Shown here: piece by piece, positions 1 to 7,489 of the stretch
How positions within the stretch are numbered: position 1 is the first letter of the stretch
How the letters are laid out: each line of letters opens with the position of its first letter
From: JASLEW01 sp035544875
Lineage (GTDB): Bacteria > Acidobacteriota > Thermoanaerobaculia > Multivoradales > UBA5704
Length of the DNA stretch: 64,000 bases
Direction of reading: 5' to 3'
Assembly: GCA_035544875.1 (NCBI GenBank)
Contig: DASZZP010000085.1
Coordinates: 36,395 to 100,394, forward strand
Position numbers and translations under genes: made by a program
Notes under the pieces: model-generated
The model's input: only the letters and a program-made list of their open reading frames with translations
Database searches by the model: none
Told to the model about the DNA's origin: nothing

Positions 1-1
1 G

Positions 2-2185
2 CGGATCGTCGAGGCGAACCGCGAGGCCGAGCGGCTACTGGGGCGCCCGCGCGAGGAGATCCTGGAGCGGCGCTACGACGACTTCGTGGTGCCGGACGAG
101 CTGGAAGACTCGGCGCGGCGCGCGGAGGTCCTGCTCAGCGAAGGAACGGTGAGGATCGAGCGCCATCTGCTGCGCGCCGACGGTACGCGCGCCGCGGTCG
201 AAGTGTCAGCCGCCCTGGTGCGGCTGGGCGAGGAGTCGAAGATCCTGGTCATCTTGCACGACATCACCGAGCGCCAGCGGTCCGAGGCGGCCCTGCGCGA
301 GGCGCAGCAGCGGCTCCAGCACGTCGTCTCCTCGAGCCCGGCCGTCCTCTTCACCCTCGGGGTCGCGAACGGGCAGATCGCCGCCGCCACCTGGGTCAGC
401 GACAACATCGAGCGGCTGACCGGCGACAGCGCGGCCGAGGCGCTGGCGCCGGACTGGTGGCTCGACCGCCTCCACCCCGACGACCGCGGCATGGGCCTCC
501 TCCCCTCGCTGCTCGCCCAGGGCTCCGCCGCCTATGAGGCCCGCCTTCGCCACAAGCGCGGCGACTACCTCTGGATCCGCTCCGAGCTGAGGGTGGTCCA
601 CGACGCGAGCGGCGAGCCGGTCGAGGTCGTCGGCTCATGGTCGGACGTCACCGCGCGCAAGGAGATGGAGCTCAAGCTGCAGCAGAGCGAGGTGCAGTAC
701 CGGCTGCTGTTCGACTACAACCCGCAGCCGATGATGGTTTGCGACGACGAGACCCTCGCCTTCCTCGCGGTCAACGAGGCCGCCGTTTGCCACTACGGCT
801 ACGCGCGCGCAGAGTTCCTCGCCATGTCCGCTCACGACATCTGTCTCCCCGAGGAGGTCCGGCTGCTCGTGGAGGAGAGGGCGAGGCTCGATCGGGCAAA
901 GCGAGAGGTCTTTCACTCGGTCCGCCCGATGCGCCACCGCACCAGGGACGGCCGGCTCCTCGACGTCGACGTCGCCGCCAGCCCGATCGAGTTCCGGCGC
1001 CGGCGGGCCTGGCTGGTTCTGGCCCACGACGTCACCGAGAAGATGCGGCTCGAAGCCCAGTTCCTGCAGGCGCAGAAGATGGAGTCGGTGGGCCGGCTCG
1101 CCGGCGGCGTGGCGCACGACTTCAACAACCTGCTCACCCTCATCCTGGGCTACGGCAGCCTGCTGCTCGGCCCGCTCGCCGACCGCCCCGAGCTGCGGCG
1201 GCGGGTCGAGGAGATCCTGCGCGCCGGCGAGAGCGCGGCGACGCTGACCCGCCAGCTGCTCGCCTTCAGCCGCCGCCAGCTGCTGGTGCCGGAGATCCTC
1301 GACCTCAACGCGCTGATCCGCCAGCTCCAGCAGATGCTGCGGCGGCTGATCCGCGAGGACATCGAGCTGGTCACCGATCTCGGCGAGCAGCTCGGCCGCA
1401 TCCGGGCCGATGCCGGGCAGATGGAGCAGGTGATCATGAACCTGGTGATCAACTCGCGCGACGCCATGCCGCACGGCGGCAAGATCACCATTCACACCCG
1501 CAACGAGCCGGCCGCGGAGGGAAGAACCGAGCAGGCCGAATCCGTGGTGCTGTCGATCCGCGACACCGGGGCCGGCATGGACAGCTCCATCCTGCAGCAT
1601 GTCTTCGAGCCGTTCTTCACCACCAAGGAGGAGGGCAAGGGGACCGGGCTGGGTCTGGCGATGGTGTACGGGATCGTTCACCAGAGCGGCGGCCGGATCA
1701 CGGTCGAAAGCCAGCCGGGAGAAGGCGCCGCCTTCACCGTCTACCTACCGCGCACCGAGGAGGCGGCGAGCCCTTCTCGGCCGCCCGATCGGCTCCTCTG
1801 GCAGCGCGGCTACGAGACGATCCTGCTGGCGGAGGACGCGGCGCAGATCCGGGAGCTGGCGCGCGAGATCCTCGCCGGCTGTGGCTACGTCGTGCTGGTG
1901 GCGTCAGGAACCGCGGAGGCGCTCGCGCTCGCCGACCGGCACATCGGGCCGATCCACCTGCTGCTCACCGACGTGATCATGCCCGGCGCCAGCGGGGTCG
2001 AGCTGGGCGAGTGGCTGTCCGCCCGGCGCCCCGGCCTGCGCGTGCTCTACATGTCGGGCTACACCTCGCGCGCGGTGCAGCCCGAGAACCTGCGGCCGGG
2101 CGTCGGCTTCGTCCAGAAGCCGTTCAAGCCCGAAGCCCTGGCGCAAAAGGTGCGCGAGGCGCTCGACGGCCCCGCCGCGAGCTGA
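2..2185 (+). CDS. Hybrid sensor histidine kinase with PAS domains and receiver (5' end cut by window)
   Basis: The reading frame is open from base 2, so the true start lies left of the window; the GTG at 86 is internal. Domain order is three PAS domains (the first partial), a HisKA dimerisation domain with the H-box GGVAHDFNN near 1100, an HATPase with N-box (NLVINSRDAMP), G1 (DTGAGMD) and FEPFFTTKEEGKGTGLGL, and a C-terminal receiver with phospho-acceptor Asp in LLLTDVIMPG and the conserved Lys in QKPF. All catalytic residues are present. No transmembrane segment is visible in the part seen. It would autophosphorylate on His and pass phosphate to its own receiver. The signal cannot be deduced; PAS domains often bind small ligands, haem or flavin. 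No partner regulator lies downstream. Confidence 0.93.
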   Translation, partial: RIVEANREAERLLGRPREEILERRYDDFVVPDELEDSARRAEVLLSEGTVRIERHLLRADGTRAAVEVSAALVRLGEESKILVILHDITERQRSEAALREAQQRLQHVVSSSPAVLFTLGVANGQIAAATWVSDNIERLTGDSAAEALAPDWWLDRLHPDDRGMGLLPSLLAQGSAAYEARLRHKRGDYLWIRSELRVVHDASGEPVEVVGSWSDVTARKEMELKLQQSEVQYRLLFDYNPQPMMVCDDETLAFLAVNEAAVCHYGYARAEFLAMSAHDICLPEEVRLLVEERARLDRAKREVFHSVRPMRHRTRDGRLLDVDVAASPIEFRRRRAWLVLAHDVTEKMRLEAQFLQAQKMESVGRLAGGVAHDFNNLLTLILGYGSLLLGPLADRPELRRRVEEILRAGESAATLTRQLLAFSRRQLLVPEILDLNALIRQLQQMLRRLIREDIELVTDLGEQLGRIRADAGQMEQVIMNLVINSRDAMPHGGKITIHTRNEPAAEGRTEQAESVVLSIRDTGAGMDSSILQHVFEPFFTTKEEGKGTGLGLAMVYGIVHQSGGRITVESQPGEGAAFTVYLPRTEEAASPSRPPDRLLWQRGYETILLAEDAAQIRELAREILAGCGYVVLVASGTAEALALADRHIGPIHLLLTDVIMPGASGVELGEWLSARRPGLRVLYMSGYTSRAVQPENLRPGVGFVQKPFKPEALAQKVREALDGPAAS

Positions 2186-2321
2186 GCCGCGGCGCCTCAT
2201 CTCCCGGAAGGATGAAAGCTTCTTTGGCCCGGAGCGGCCTGAGGACCGCCGCAGACCTGCGGGGCTGCGCGGCGGCGCGGAAGTACGCCGGGTTTCGGGG
2301 AGGGTTCGCGGGTCGTGGTGT

Positions 2322-2450
2322 AGAGCGCCGAAGGCCGCCGGAGCCGGCTGTGTGGTGAAGCGAGCACAGCCGGCTCCGGCGGCCTTCGGCGCTCCGGACC
2401 GGCGGCGGGGCGCGGAGGCCTGCCACCTGGGCCTGGCGTGATACGGGCTC
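2322..2450 (-). repeat. Palindromic repeat element, copy A (30-bp perfect inverted repeat)
   Basis: Bases 2323-2352 and 2365-2394 are perfect inverted complements (30 bp arms, 12-nt loop TGGTGAAGCGAG). About 45 further bases beyond the right arm also belong to the element, because the reverse complement of this stretch matches copy B near 2930-3052. It may act as a transcription terminator between the kinase and the zinc-finger gene, but its sequence-conserved loop and flank suggest a REP-type mobile palindrome. Confidence 0.85.
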
Positions 2451-2501
2451 GACCCACTGAACCGACTTCAGAAATAATGGGACTCGAGGAGGGGATCTCC
2501 C

Positions 2502-2804
2502 ATGCGCCATTCTCAGTCGGCCGAGTCGGTGCGTATCGCGGCGCCCTGCGGCCACGTCGCGGCGGTGAAGCTCCAGGAGGTGCGGCGCCCCGCCGCCGGT
2601 TGCGAAGACTGCCTCAAGATCGGCGGCCGCTGGCTCCACCTGCGGACCTGCCTGAGCTGTGGCCATGTCGGATGCTGCGATTCCTCGCCCAACCGGCACG
2701 CGACGAAGCACTTCCACACCAGCGGCCATCCGATCGTGACCTCCGCCGAGCCCGGCGAGACCTGGATCTGGTGCTACGTCGACGAGCAGGAGCTGGCGCC
2801 CTGA
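2502..2804 (+). CDS. UBP-type zinc-finger protein
   Basis: This 100-residue protein is almost entirely a ZnF-UBP domain, the fold known from eukaryotic deubiquitinases. It has the ordered pattern CGH, CEDC, W-LHLRTC, CGHVGCCDSS, HATKHFH, GHP and EPGETWIWCYVDE, so all Cys/His zinc ligands seem to be there. Stand-alone bacterial versions are widespread but of unknown role; ubiquitin binding is not implied. A strong Shine-Dalgarno (GAGGAGGGG at 2486-2494) fixes the ATG. The gene stands alone, with inverted copies of a palindromic repeat on each side, unlike any other gene in the window. Confidence 0.9.
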   Translation: MRHSQSAESVRIAAPCGHVAAVKLQEVRRPAAGCEDCLKIGGRWLHLRTCLSCGHVGCCDSSPNRHATKHFHTSGHPIVTSAEPGETWIWCYVDEQELAP

Positions 2805-2833
2805 ACCGAGGCGCGCCGACTCGACGCCGATCG

Positions 2834-2884
2834 AAGCCGCGTCAGCCCTGCGCGGCAGGTCTCCGCGCCCCCTTGCCGGTCCCG
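2834..2884 (+). repeat. Partial copy of the palindromic element flank
   Basis: This stretch repeats the conserved flank (GCGCGGCAGGTCTCCGCGCC core) of copies A and B but lacks the hairpin. It sits about 100 bases left of copy B in the same orientation, so it looks like a decayed or partial duplicate. Confidence 0.6.
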
Positions 2885-2924
2885 CAGCCCAGCGATCGCC
2901 GCTTGCCGGGCTTGGTCAACTACC

Positions 2925-3053
2925 TAGAGCCTGCATCGCGCCAGCCCCGCGCGGCAGGTCTCCGCGCCCCCTCGCCGGTCCGGAGCGCCGAAGGTCGCCG
3001 GCCCCGGCCGTGTTCGCTTCACCACACGGCCGGGGCCGTCGACCTCCGGCGCT
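2925..3053 (+). repeat. Palindromic repeat element, copy B (inverted relative to copy A)
   Basis: The hairpin arms at about 2994-3023 and 3034-3063 pair with two mismatches around the loop TCGCTTCACC, the complement of the loop core in copy A. The left flank matches the reverse complement of the copy A flank closely. The element lies between the convergent ends of the zinc-finger gene and the DUF4082 gene and could also end transcription from both sides. Confidence 0.8.
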
Positions 3054-3086
3054 GCTCACCAGCGATCGGTGACTGACGCCTGAACT

Positions 3087-6000
3087 CTAGGGATCGTGCG
3101 GCGCGGTCTGGAAGACCACGTCGACCCAGTGGTTAGCGTCGGCGGGGGAGCCGGTCTCGGGGAAGGCGTGGGGTCCGTGATGCTGGACGCCGTTGGGGCC
3201 GGCTCCGGCCTCGCCGCTCGGCAGGGCGCGCAGCGGCGGGTTCCAGACGCCGCGCCAGCCGGCCGGAGCGAGCCTGAAAAAGTCCTCCTCCAGGGCGTAG
3301 CCGGTCGTCGAGTGGTACGAGGCGACGTAGGTGGCGCCGGCAGCGATCTTGACCGGCTGGTCGAAAGTCATCGTCTGCCAGCCGCAGGCGCTCTCCTGGG
3401 TGAAAGCGCCGGACGCCAGCTCCCGGCCATCGGCCGTCCACAGCGAGCCGGTGTGGGCCCCCGAGTTGAGCGCGTGCTTGTAGAAGCGGATGCCGGCGAC
3501 GTAGCCGTCGACCTCGGCCTCGAACTTGACGCCGACCTCGACCTCGGCCGGGTCGGTGTGCGGCGGCGTCGCGGCCGGCGTCTCGTCGCTCCACAGGCTG
3601 AACCGGAGCGGCGCCGTGGGGATGAAGACCGGATCGACCCAGAAGTTGGCGCCCTTGACGATCTCGTGCGGGAAGGCGCTCTTGCCGTGGCGCATGACGG
3701 CGCCCAGGGCGGTTAGCGGCGGGTCAACCGCCTCGGCCTTGGCGAAATAGCCGGGATTGAGAGCGTAGCCGGTCGTGGAGTGGACCGAGGCGACGTACTC
3801 GACGCCCGCGGTCACCTCGACCGGCACCGCGAAGTCGACCCGCTGCCAGCCGATGCTCGAGCCGGTAGAGCCGGGGGAGCCGGTGGAGCCGAGCGGGCCG
3901 GGCGAGCCGGGGTCGTCGGCGGAGCCCGCGGCGCGAGATTCCACGCCGGCCGTCGCGCTCGCCAGCAGGCGGCCGTCGCCGGCCGTCGGCTTGGAGGCGG
4001 CGGTGGGCGCCGGCGCCCAGAGGTTGACCACGTGGGTGCCGGTGTTGCCCGGCCCCTGGTAGAAGCGGATGCCGGCGACCAGGCCGTCGGTGTCGGAGCG
4101 GAAGCGGATGCCGACCTCGGCCGGCTCGGGGTCGGGATGGGTGGCGACGGCCGGCACGGAGGCGGCCGCGAAGAGGCCGCGCGGCAGGCTGCGGCCGGCG
4201 TTGAAGACCACGTCGACCCAGTAGTTGGCGCCGCCCCCGGCGGGCTGGTCGGGGAAGCTGCCGCTAGCCCCGTAGCTGAAGACGCCGGCCTCCTTGCCGG
4301 CGCGCAGCGGCTGGGCGTAGCGGCCGCGCGCGCTCCAGGCGCCCAGGTCGCTCGCGTAACCGGTCCGGCTGCTGTAGGCGGCGATGTACGGCGTATTGGC
4401 CTGGATGGCGACCGGAGGGTCGAACCGCACCGTCTGCCACCCGGTGGCGCTCTCGCCGGTGGAGCGTGCGACGGCGAGCAGGGCGCCGGCGGCCGAGAAG
4501 AGGTGCACGCGGTGGGGGCCGCGGTTGCGGCGCCCCTTGAAGAATCGAATCCCGGCGACCTGGCCGTCGGCGTCGGACTGGAAGCGCAGCCCGACCTCGA
4601 TCGGGTTGAGGTCCGGGACCCAGCGCACGGCGGGCACGTCGGCCGGTCCCCACAGGCTGCAGCCGCCGCTGCCGCAGTCGACGTTCACCCCGACGCCGGC
4701 GCCGGGCTGCTCGAGGTTGCCGCTGTCGTCCACGGCGCGGCTCATCAGGGTGACCGCTCCCGCGGCGCTCGCCATCCAGACGTAGCGGAAGCTCTCGCGC
4801 CCCTCGGCGCGATGCCAGGTGGCGCCGCCGTCGACCGACACCTCGACGCCGCCGACCTGGCCCTGGGCGTCGGCGGCGGTGCCGGTGATCGCGACCCGCG
4901 AGCCTAGGCGGACCGAGCTTCCGGCAGCCGGCCAGATGATCGCCGAGCTCGGGGGCGAGCCGTCGAGCGATGCGCTGGCGGCCACCAGCCCGCTGGCGAG
5001 CGTGGCCGGCTGCACCCCCATGTCGGCGAACAGGTTCACCGTGGCCTGCTGCATCGCGGCGTTGCCGCGGCCGGCAAGGTGCGAGTTGTCGAGCCCCCAG
5101 GCCCACTTGATCGTCCCGGCGCCGAAAACCAGCGCGCCGCTCGGGTGCCGGTAGAGCGTCAGGTGATGGAGCGAATCGCCCGACAGCTCGTTGAAGAAGC
5201 TGCCGGCGGCGTCGGTGCCGTAGCCATAGAGCACCGGCGCATGGGCGGTGTAGGTGCTCGACAGCCGCAGCAGCCCCGGCGGCCGCGAGCCGTTGTCCTC
5301 GTCGTGGTCCCACTCGTAACCGAGAGTGAACGGCGCCAGGCCGTAGACGCCGCACTCCGGCTGGGCGGCGGCCGGGGTGTTGCGCCACAGCCTCATCTTG
5401 CCGTCGGCCGCGGGCACCAGGATCTGGCGTTCCTGGGTCGCGTTGACCGCGAAGATCGTGCCGGAAAGCGCGTTCTCCGGGCGCGGCGGGTCGTCGGCGG
5501 TGCGGAAGCGGGGATCGCGCCAGGTGCCGGTGAAGATCGACGACGGGTCGGGCTCGGCGTTGAACGAGGTCTGCTTGTAACAGACCATGGTGCGGAAACC
5601 CGCTTCCCAGCGCGTCTTCCAGAAGATCTCGTTGCCGCTGAAGAAGGCGAGGTGGACCCCGGCGGCGCGCGCCGCCTCGACGTTGGCGCGCTGCTCGCCC
5701 GACCAGTACTCGTCATGGCCGACCGAAAGAAAGGCCTTGTGGCGCAGCAGCTCGGCGCCGCGGCGGGCGGTGTCGACGCCGGTCGTGTAGCTGACGTCGA
5801 AGCCGTTGCGCTCCAGGAAGCGCACCATGTTGTACTCGACGCCGAAAAACGAGTTCGCCTCGTTGGTCTCGCGCGCGGTCAGCGGCCGGTTGTAGCTCAC
5901 CCGCACGGCGCCGTTGTAGAGGCTGGTCCTGAAGAAACCGCCGTAGCTGTTGTAGGCCTGCCAGGTGGTGTCGGAGGTCTGGAAGAGCAGATCGGAGCGG

Positions 6001-6647
6001 CCGGCCGGGTCGCGCACGACGAAGACGATGTGGCTGCCCGGCGAGGCGGTGCCGTCGGTGCGCACCAGCTTGGCCAGGTAGACCCCGGAGGTCGCGCCGG
6101 CGGGGATGCTCCAGGAAGCCGAGACCCGCCAGGCGTCGCAGTCGATCGGCTCGATATTGCACGGCGGCTGGCTCTGCGGCAGCGGGACGCTGGGGCGGAC
6201 CGCGGCCAGCAGGCGCGCCCCCTTGCCGCCGTACCAGCCGAGGCGGTAGACGTCGAGGCGGTAGGCGCGGGCCTCCGTCTTGACCTTGAAGGCGACGGTC
6301 TCGCCCGGCTCGTAGCTGATATCGGTGCTGAAGCCGGCCAGGAGGGGGTCGCTCTTGCCGCCCGCGAGGTCCCAGACCCCGGGCGCGACGCCGGGATTCT
6401 GGTTCTCGCGCACGATCGGGTTGGCAGCCGATGAGCCCTGTATGCCGGGCGCGCCGAGCTCAGCGACCTCAGCGATCTCAGCGAGACCGCGCTGCGGGCT
6501 GCAGCACAGCAGGCCCGCGGCGGCGACCGCGGCGAGCCACCCGCGGCAGCCGGACGGGCCCCCGGGGAGCGCGCAAAAAGGCGCCCTCGCGAGCGGGGCT
6601 CGGAATCGAGATCGTCGCGGCGAGAGCGTGGTGTGAAAGGTCTCCAT
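3087..6647 (-). CDS. Secreted protein with DMFase-like large domain, Ig-like domain and three DUF4082 domains
   Basis: About 1186 residues from the chosen ATG. After a signal peptide (hydrophobic stretch GWLAAVAAAGLLCC) comes a region resembling the large subunit of N,N-dimethylformamidase (motifs YRLGWYGGKGAR, SVGHDEYWSGEQR, FFSGNEIFWK), then an Ig-like segment (VAITGTAADAQGQVGGVEVS) and three DUF4082 modules with the recurring VAGIRFY/F-K and GWQT-FD patterns. DUF4082 is thought to be a carbohydrate-binding-like beta domain. Between modules two and three lies a collagen-like linker (GSPGSTGS) built from 9-base repeats. Extracellular location is inferred; substrate unknown. An upstream in-frame start at 6758 is possible, but the ATG at 6647 places the signal peptide sensibly, though no clear ribosome site precedes it. 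Confidence 0.85.
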   Translation of the reverse strand: METFHTTLSPRRSRFRAPLARAPFCALPGGPSGCRGWLAAVAAAGLLCCSPQRGLAEIAEVAELGAPGIQGSSAANPIVRENQNPGVAPGVWDLAGGKSDPLLAGFSTDISYEPGETVAFKVKTEARAYRLDVYRLGWYGGKGARLLAAVRPSVPLPQSQPPCNIEPIDCDAWRVSASWSIPAGATSGVYLAKLVRTDGTASPGSHIVFVVRDPAGRSDLLFQTSDTTWQAYNSYGGFFRTSLYNGAVRVSYNRPLTARETNEANSFFGVEYNMVRFLERNGFDVSYTTGVDTARRGAELLRHKAFLSVGHDEYWSGEQRANVEAARAAGVHLAFFSGNEIFWKTRWEAGFRTMVCYKQTSFNAEPDPSSIFTGTWRDPRFRTADDPPRPENALSGTIFAVNATQERQILVPAADGKMRLWRNTPAAAQPECGVYGLAPFTLGYEWDHDEDNGSRPPGLLRLSSTYTAHAPVLYGYGTDAAGSFFNELSGDSLHHLTLYRHPSGALVFGAGTIKWAWGLDNSHLAGRGNAAMQQATVNLFADMGVQPATLASGLVAASASLDGSPPSSAIIWPAAGSSVRLGSRVAITGTAADAQGQVGGVEVSVDGGATWHRAEGRESFRYVWMASAAGAVTLMSRAVDDSGNLEQPGAGVGVNVDCGSGGCSLWGPADVPAVRWVPDLNPIEVGLRFQSDADGQVAGIRFFKGRRNRGPHRVHLFSAAGALLAVARSTGESATGWQTVRFDPPVAIQANTPYIAAYSSRTGYASDLGAWSARGRYAQPLRAGKEAGVFSYGASGSFPDQPAGGGANYWVDVVFNAGRSLPRGLFAAASVPAVATHPDPEPAEVGIRFRSDTDGLVAGIRFYQGPGNTGTHVVNLWAPAPTAASKPTAGDGRLLASATAGVESRAAGSADDPGSPGPLGSTGSPGSTGSSIGWQRVDFAVPVEVTAGVEYVASVHSTTGYALNPGYFAKAEAVDPPLTALGAVMRHGKSAFPHEIVKGANFWVDPVFIPTAPLRFSLWSDETPAATPPHTDPAEVEVGVKFEAEVDGYVAGIRFYKHALNSGAHTGSLWTADGRELASGAFTQESACGWQTMTFDQPVKIAAGATYVASYHSTTGYALEEDFFRLAPAGWRGVWNPPLRALPSGEAGAGPNGVQHHGPHAFPETGSPADANHWVDVVFQTAPHDP

Positions 6648-7086
6648 CAGATAAGGCGCAAACCAGTCTTGATTCCGATCCTCGGCCCGGCGCGGGCGCG
6701 ATACAGCGCCATCCGGCCGCGCGACGCGGCGAGGGTGATCATCGCGCCGCGCTCCCAACCTCGCGCCCCCACCCCGGCACAGCCCTGGCCCGAACCTGCT
6801 CCGGATGTGCGCGGAGCATAACCCAGCGACGCATCAAAATCCAGAGCGCCAGCTGGCCGCGCCGGCGCCGGGCGCAAATGCGTTTGCCGAGGGCGCTCTC
6901 GCGCGGCCAGTGCCGGCGGGCGAACGACTCGCTGACGGTGACGATCAAGGGAGAGCATCCGGCGGTAGAGCCGCAACGCCCCGGCTTCCGCCGCACGCTC
7001 CCTGCCGGCGCTCGGCGGGCTCTGTGACGTCGGTGACATCGGTGCCATGGGTGGCCGCGGTGCCCCTCCGTGCCTGGTATCGCCGT
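6648..7086. other. Intergenic region with a permease scrap and 9-base repeats
   Basis: Besides the ADOP scrap listed separately, 7018-7056 holds a short array of degenerate 9-base units (GGTGACATC type). No promoter for the secreted-protein gene could be picked out. Confidence 0.5.
6873..6960 (-). pseudogene. Scrap of an ADOP-type permease (MacB periplasmic core)
   Basis: The minus strand reads VTVSESFARRHWPRESALGK, the signature of the MacB-like periplasmic core in acidobacterial duplicated permeases (compare VALVNETLARLLW in the intact gene at 7490-9958). About 30 codons are recognisable with no start or flanking domains, so this is a relic of a second permease gene. Confidence 0.6.
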
Positions 7087-7425
7087 TCAGCTCCGCCCGG
7101 GCACCAGTCCGGTGGAGCGGGCGTCGGCGAGCAGCTTCTCGAGCTGGCGGGCCTCCTCGACGGCGGCGCGCCTGCCAGCGGCGGTGAGGCGGTAGTAGCG
7201 CCGGCGCTCGTCGTCGTGCGCCGGGTCGGGCCGCTCCGCCAGCTCCTCGATGAAGCCCTCCGCCTCGAGCCGCTTGATCGCGCCGTAGAGGGTGCTCGGG
7301 CTGAGGCGCACCCGGCCGCCGGTGCGCTCGCCGATCTCCTGCATGATCGAGTAGCCGTGGCGGTCGCGGTCGGCCAGCGCGATCAGGATGTGGAGCGTGT
7401 CGCGCGACAAGCTGAGCTCTCGCAT
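7087..7425 (-). CDS. PadR-family transcriptional regulator
   Basis: This 112-residue protein is a typical short PadR: a winged helix (LHILIALADRDRHGYSIMQEI, LSPSTLYGAIKRLEAEGFIEE) and a C-terminal dimerisation helix. PadR proteins are usually repressors of neighbouring membrane-protein genes. It lies 64 bases downstream of the ADOP permease on the same strand, the gene pair most typical of Acidobacteriota. The gap holds its own good promoter, so it can be made separately from the permease. Start ATG at 7425; the predicted transcript starts at or next to it, so translation would be leaderless. Confidence 0.9.
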   Translation of the reverse strand: MRELSLSRDTLHILIALADRDRHGYSIMQEIGERTGGRVRLSPSTLYGAIKRLEAEGFIEELAERPDPAHDDERRRYYRLTAAGRRAAVEEARQLEKLLADARSTGLVPGRS

Positions 7426-7432
7426 GCCGCTG

Positions 7433-7461
7433 ACTATATCAGGTCACGTTATAGCGGACAA
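7433..7461 (-). promoter_or_regulatory. Sigma-70-type promoter of the PadR gene with an overlapping inverted repeat
   Basis: On the minus strand, -35 TTGTCC (7456-7461) and -10 TATAGT (7433-7438) are separated by exactly 17 bases; the -10 box ends only 7 bases before the ATG. A CTATA-11-TATAG inverted repeat overlaps spacer and -10 box and could be an autoregulatory operator. Confidence 0.6.
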
Positions 7462-7489
7462 GGTAGTAGTAGCCGGAGAGCGCCCGTGC

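Noticed and set aside
2438..3076. Plus-strand frame running through the zinc-finger gene and both repeats
   Set aside because: Its apparent protein repeats are the translated palindromic elements; the zinc-finger frame has the ribosome site and motifs.
5079..6434. 451-codon plus-strand frame opposite the DMFase-like domain
   Set aside because: No recognisable domain and Arg/Val/Ala bias typical of an antisense frame.
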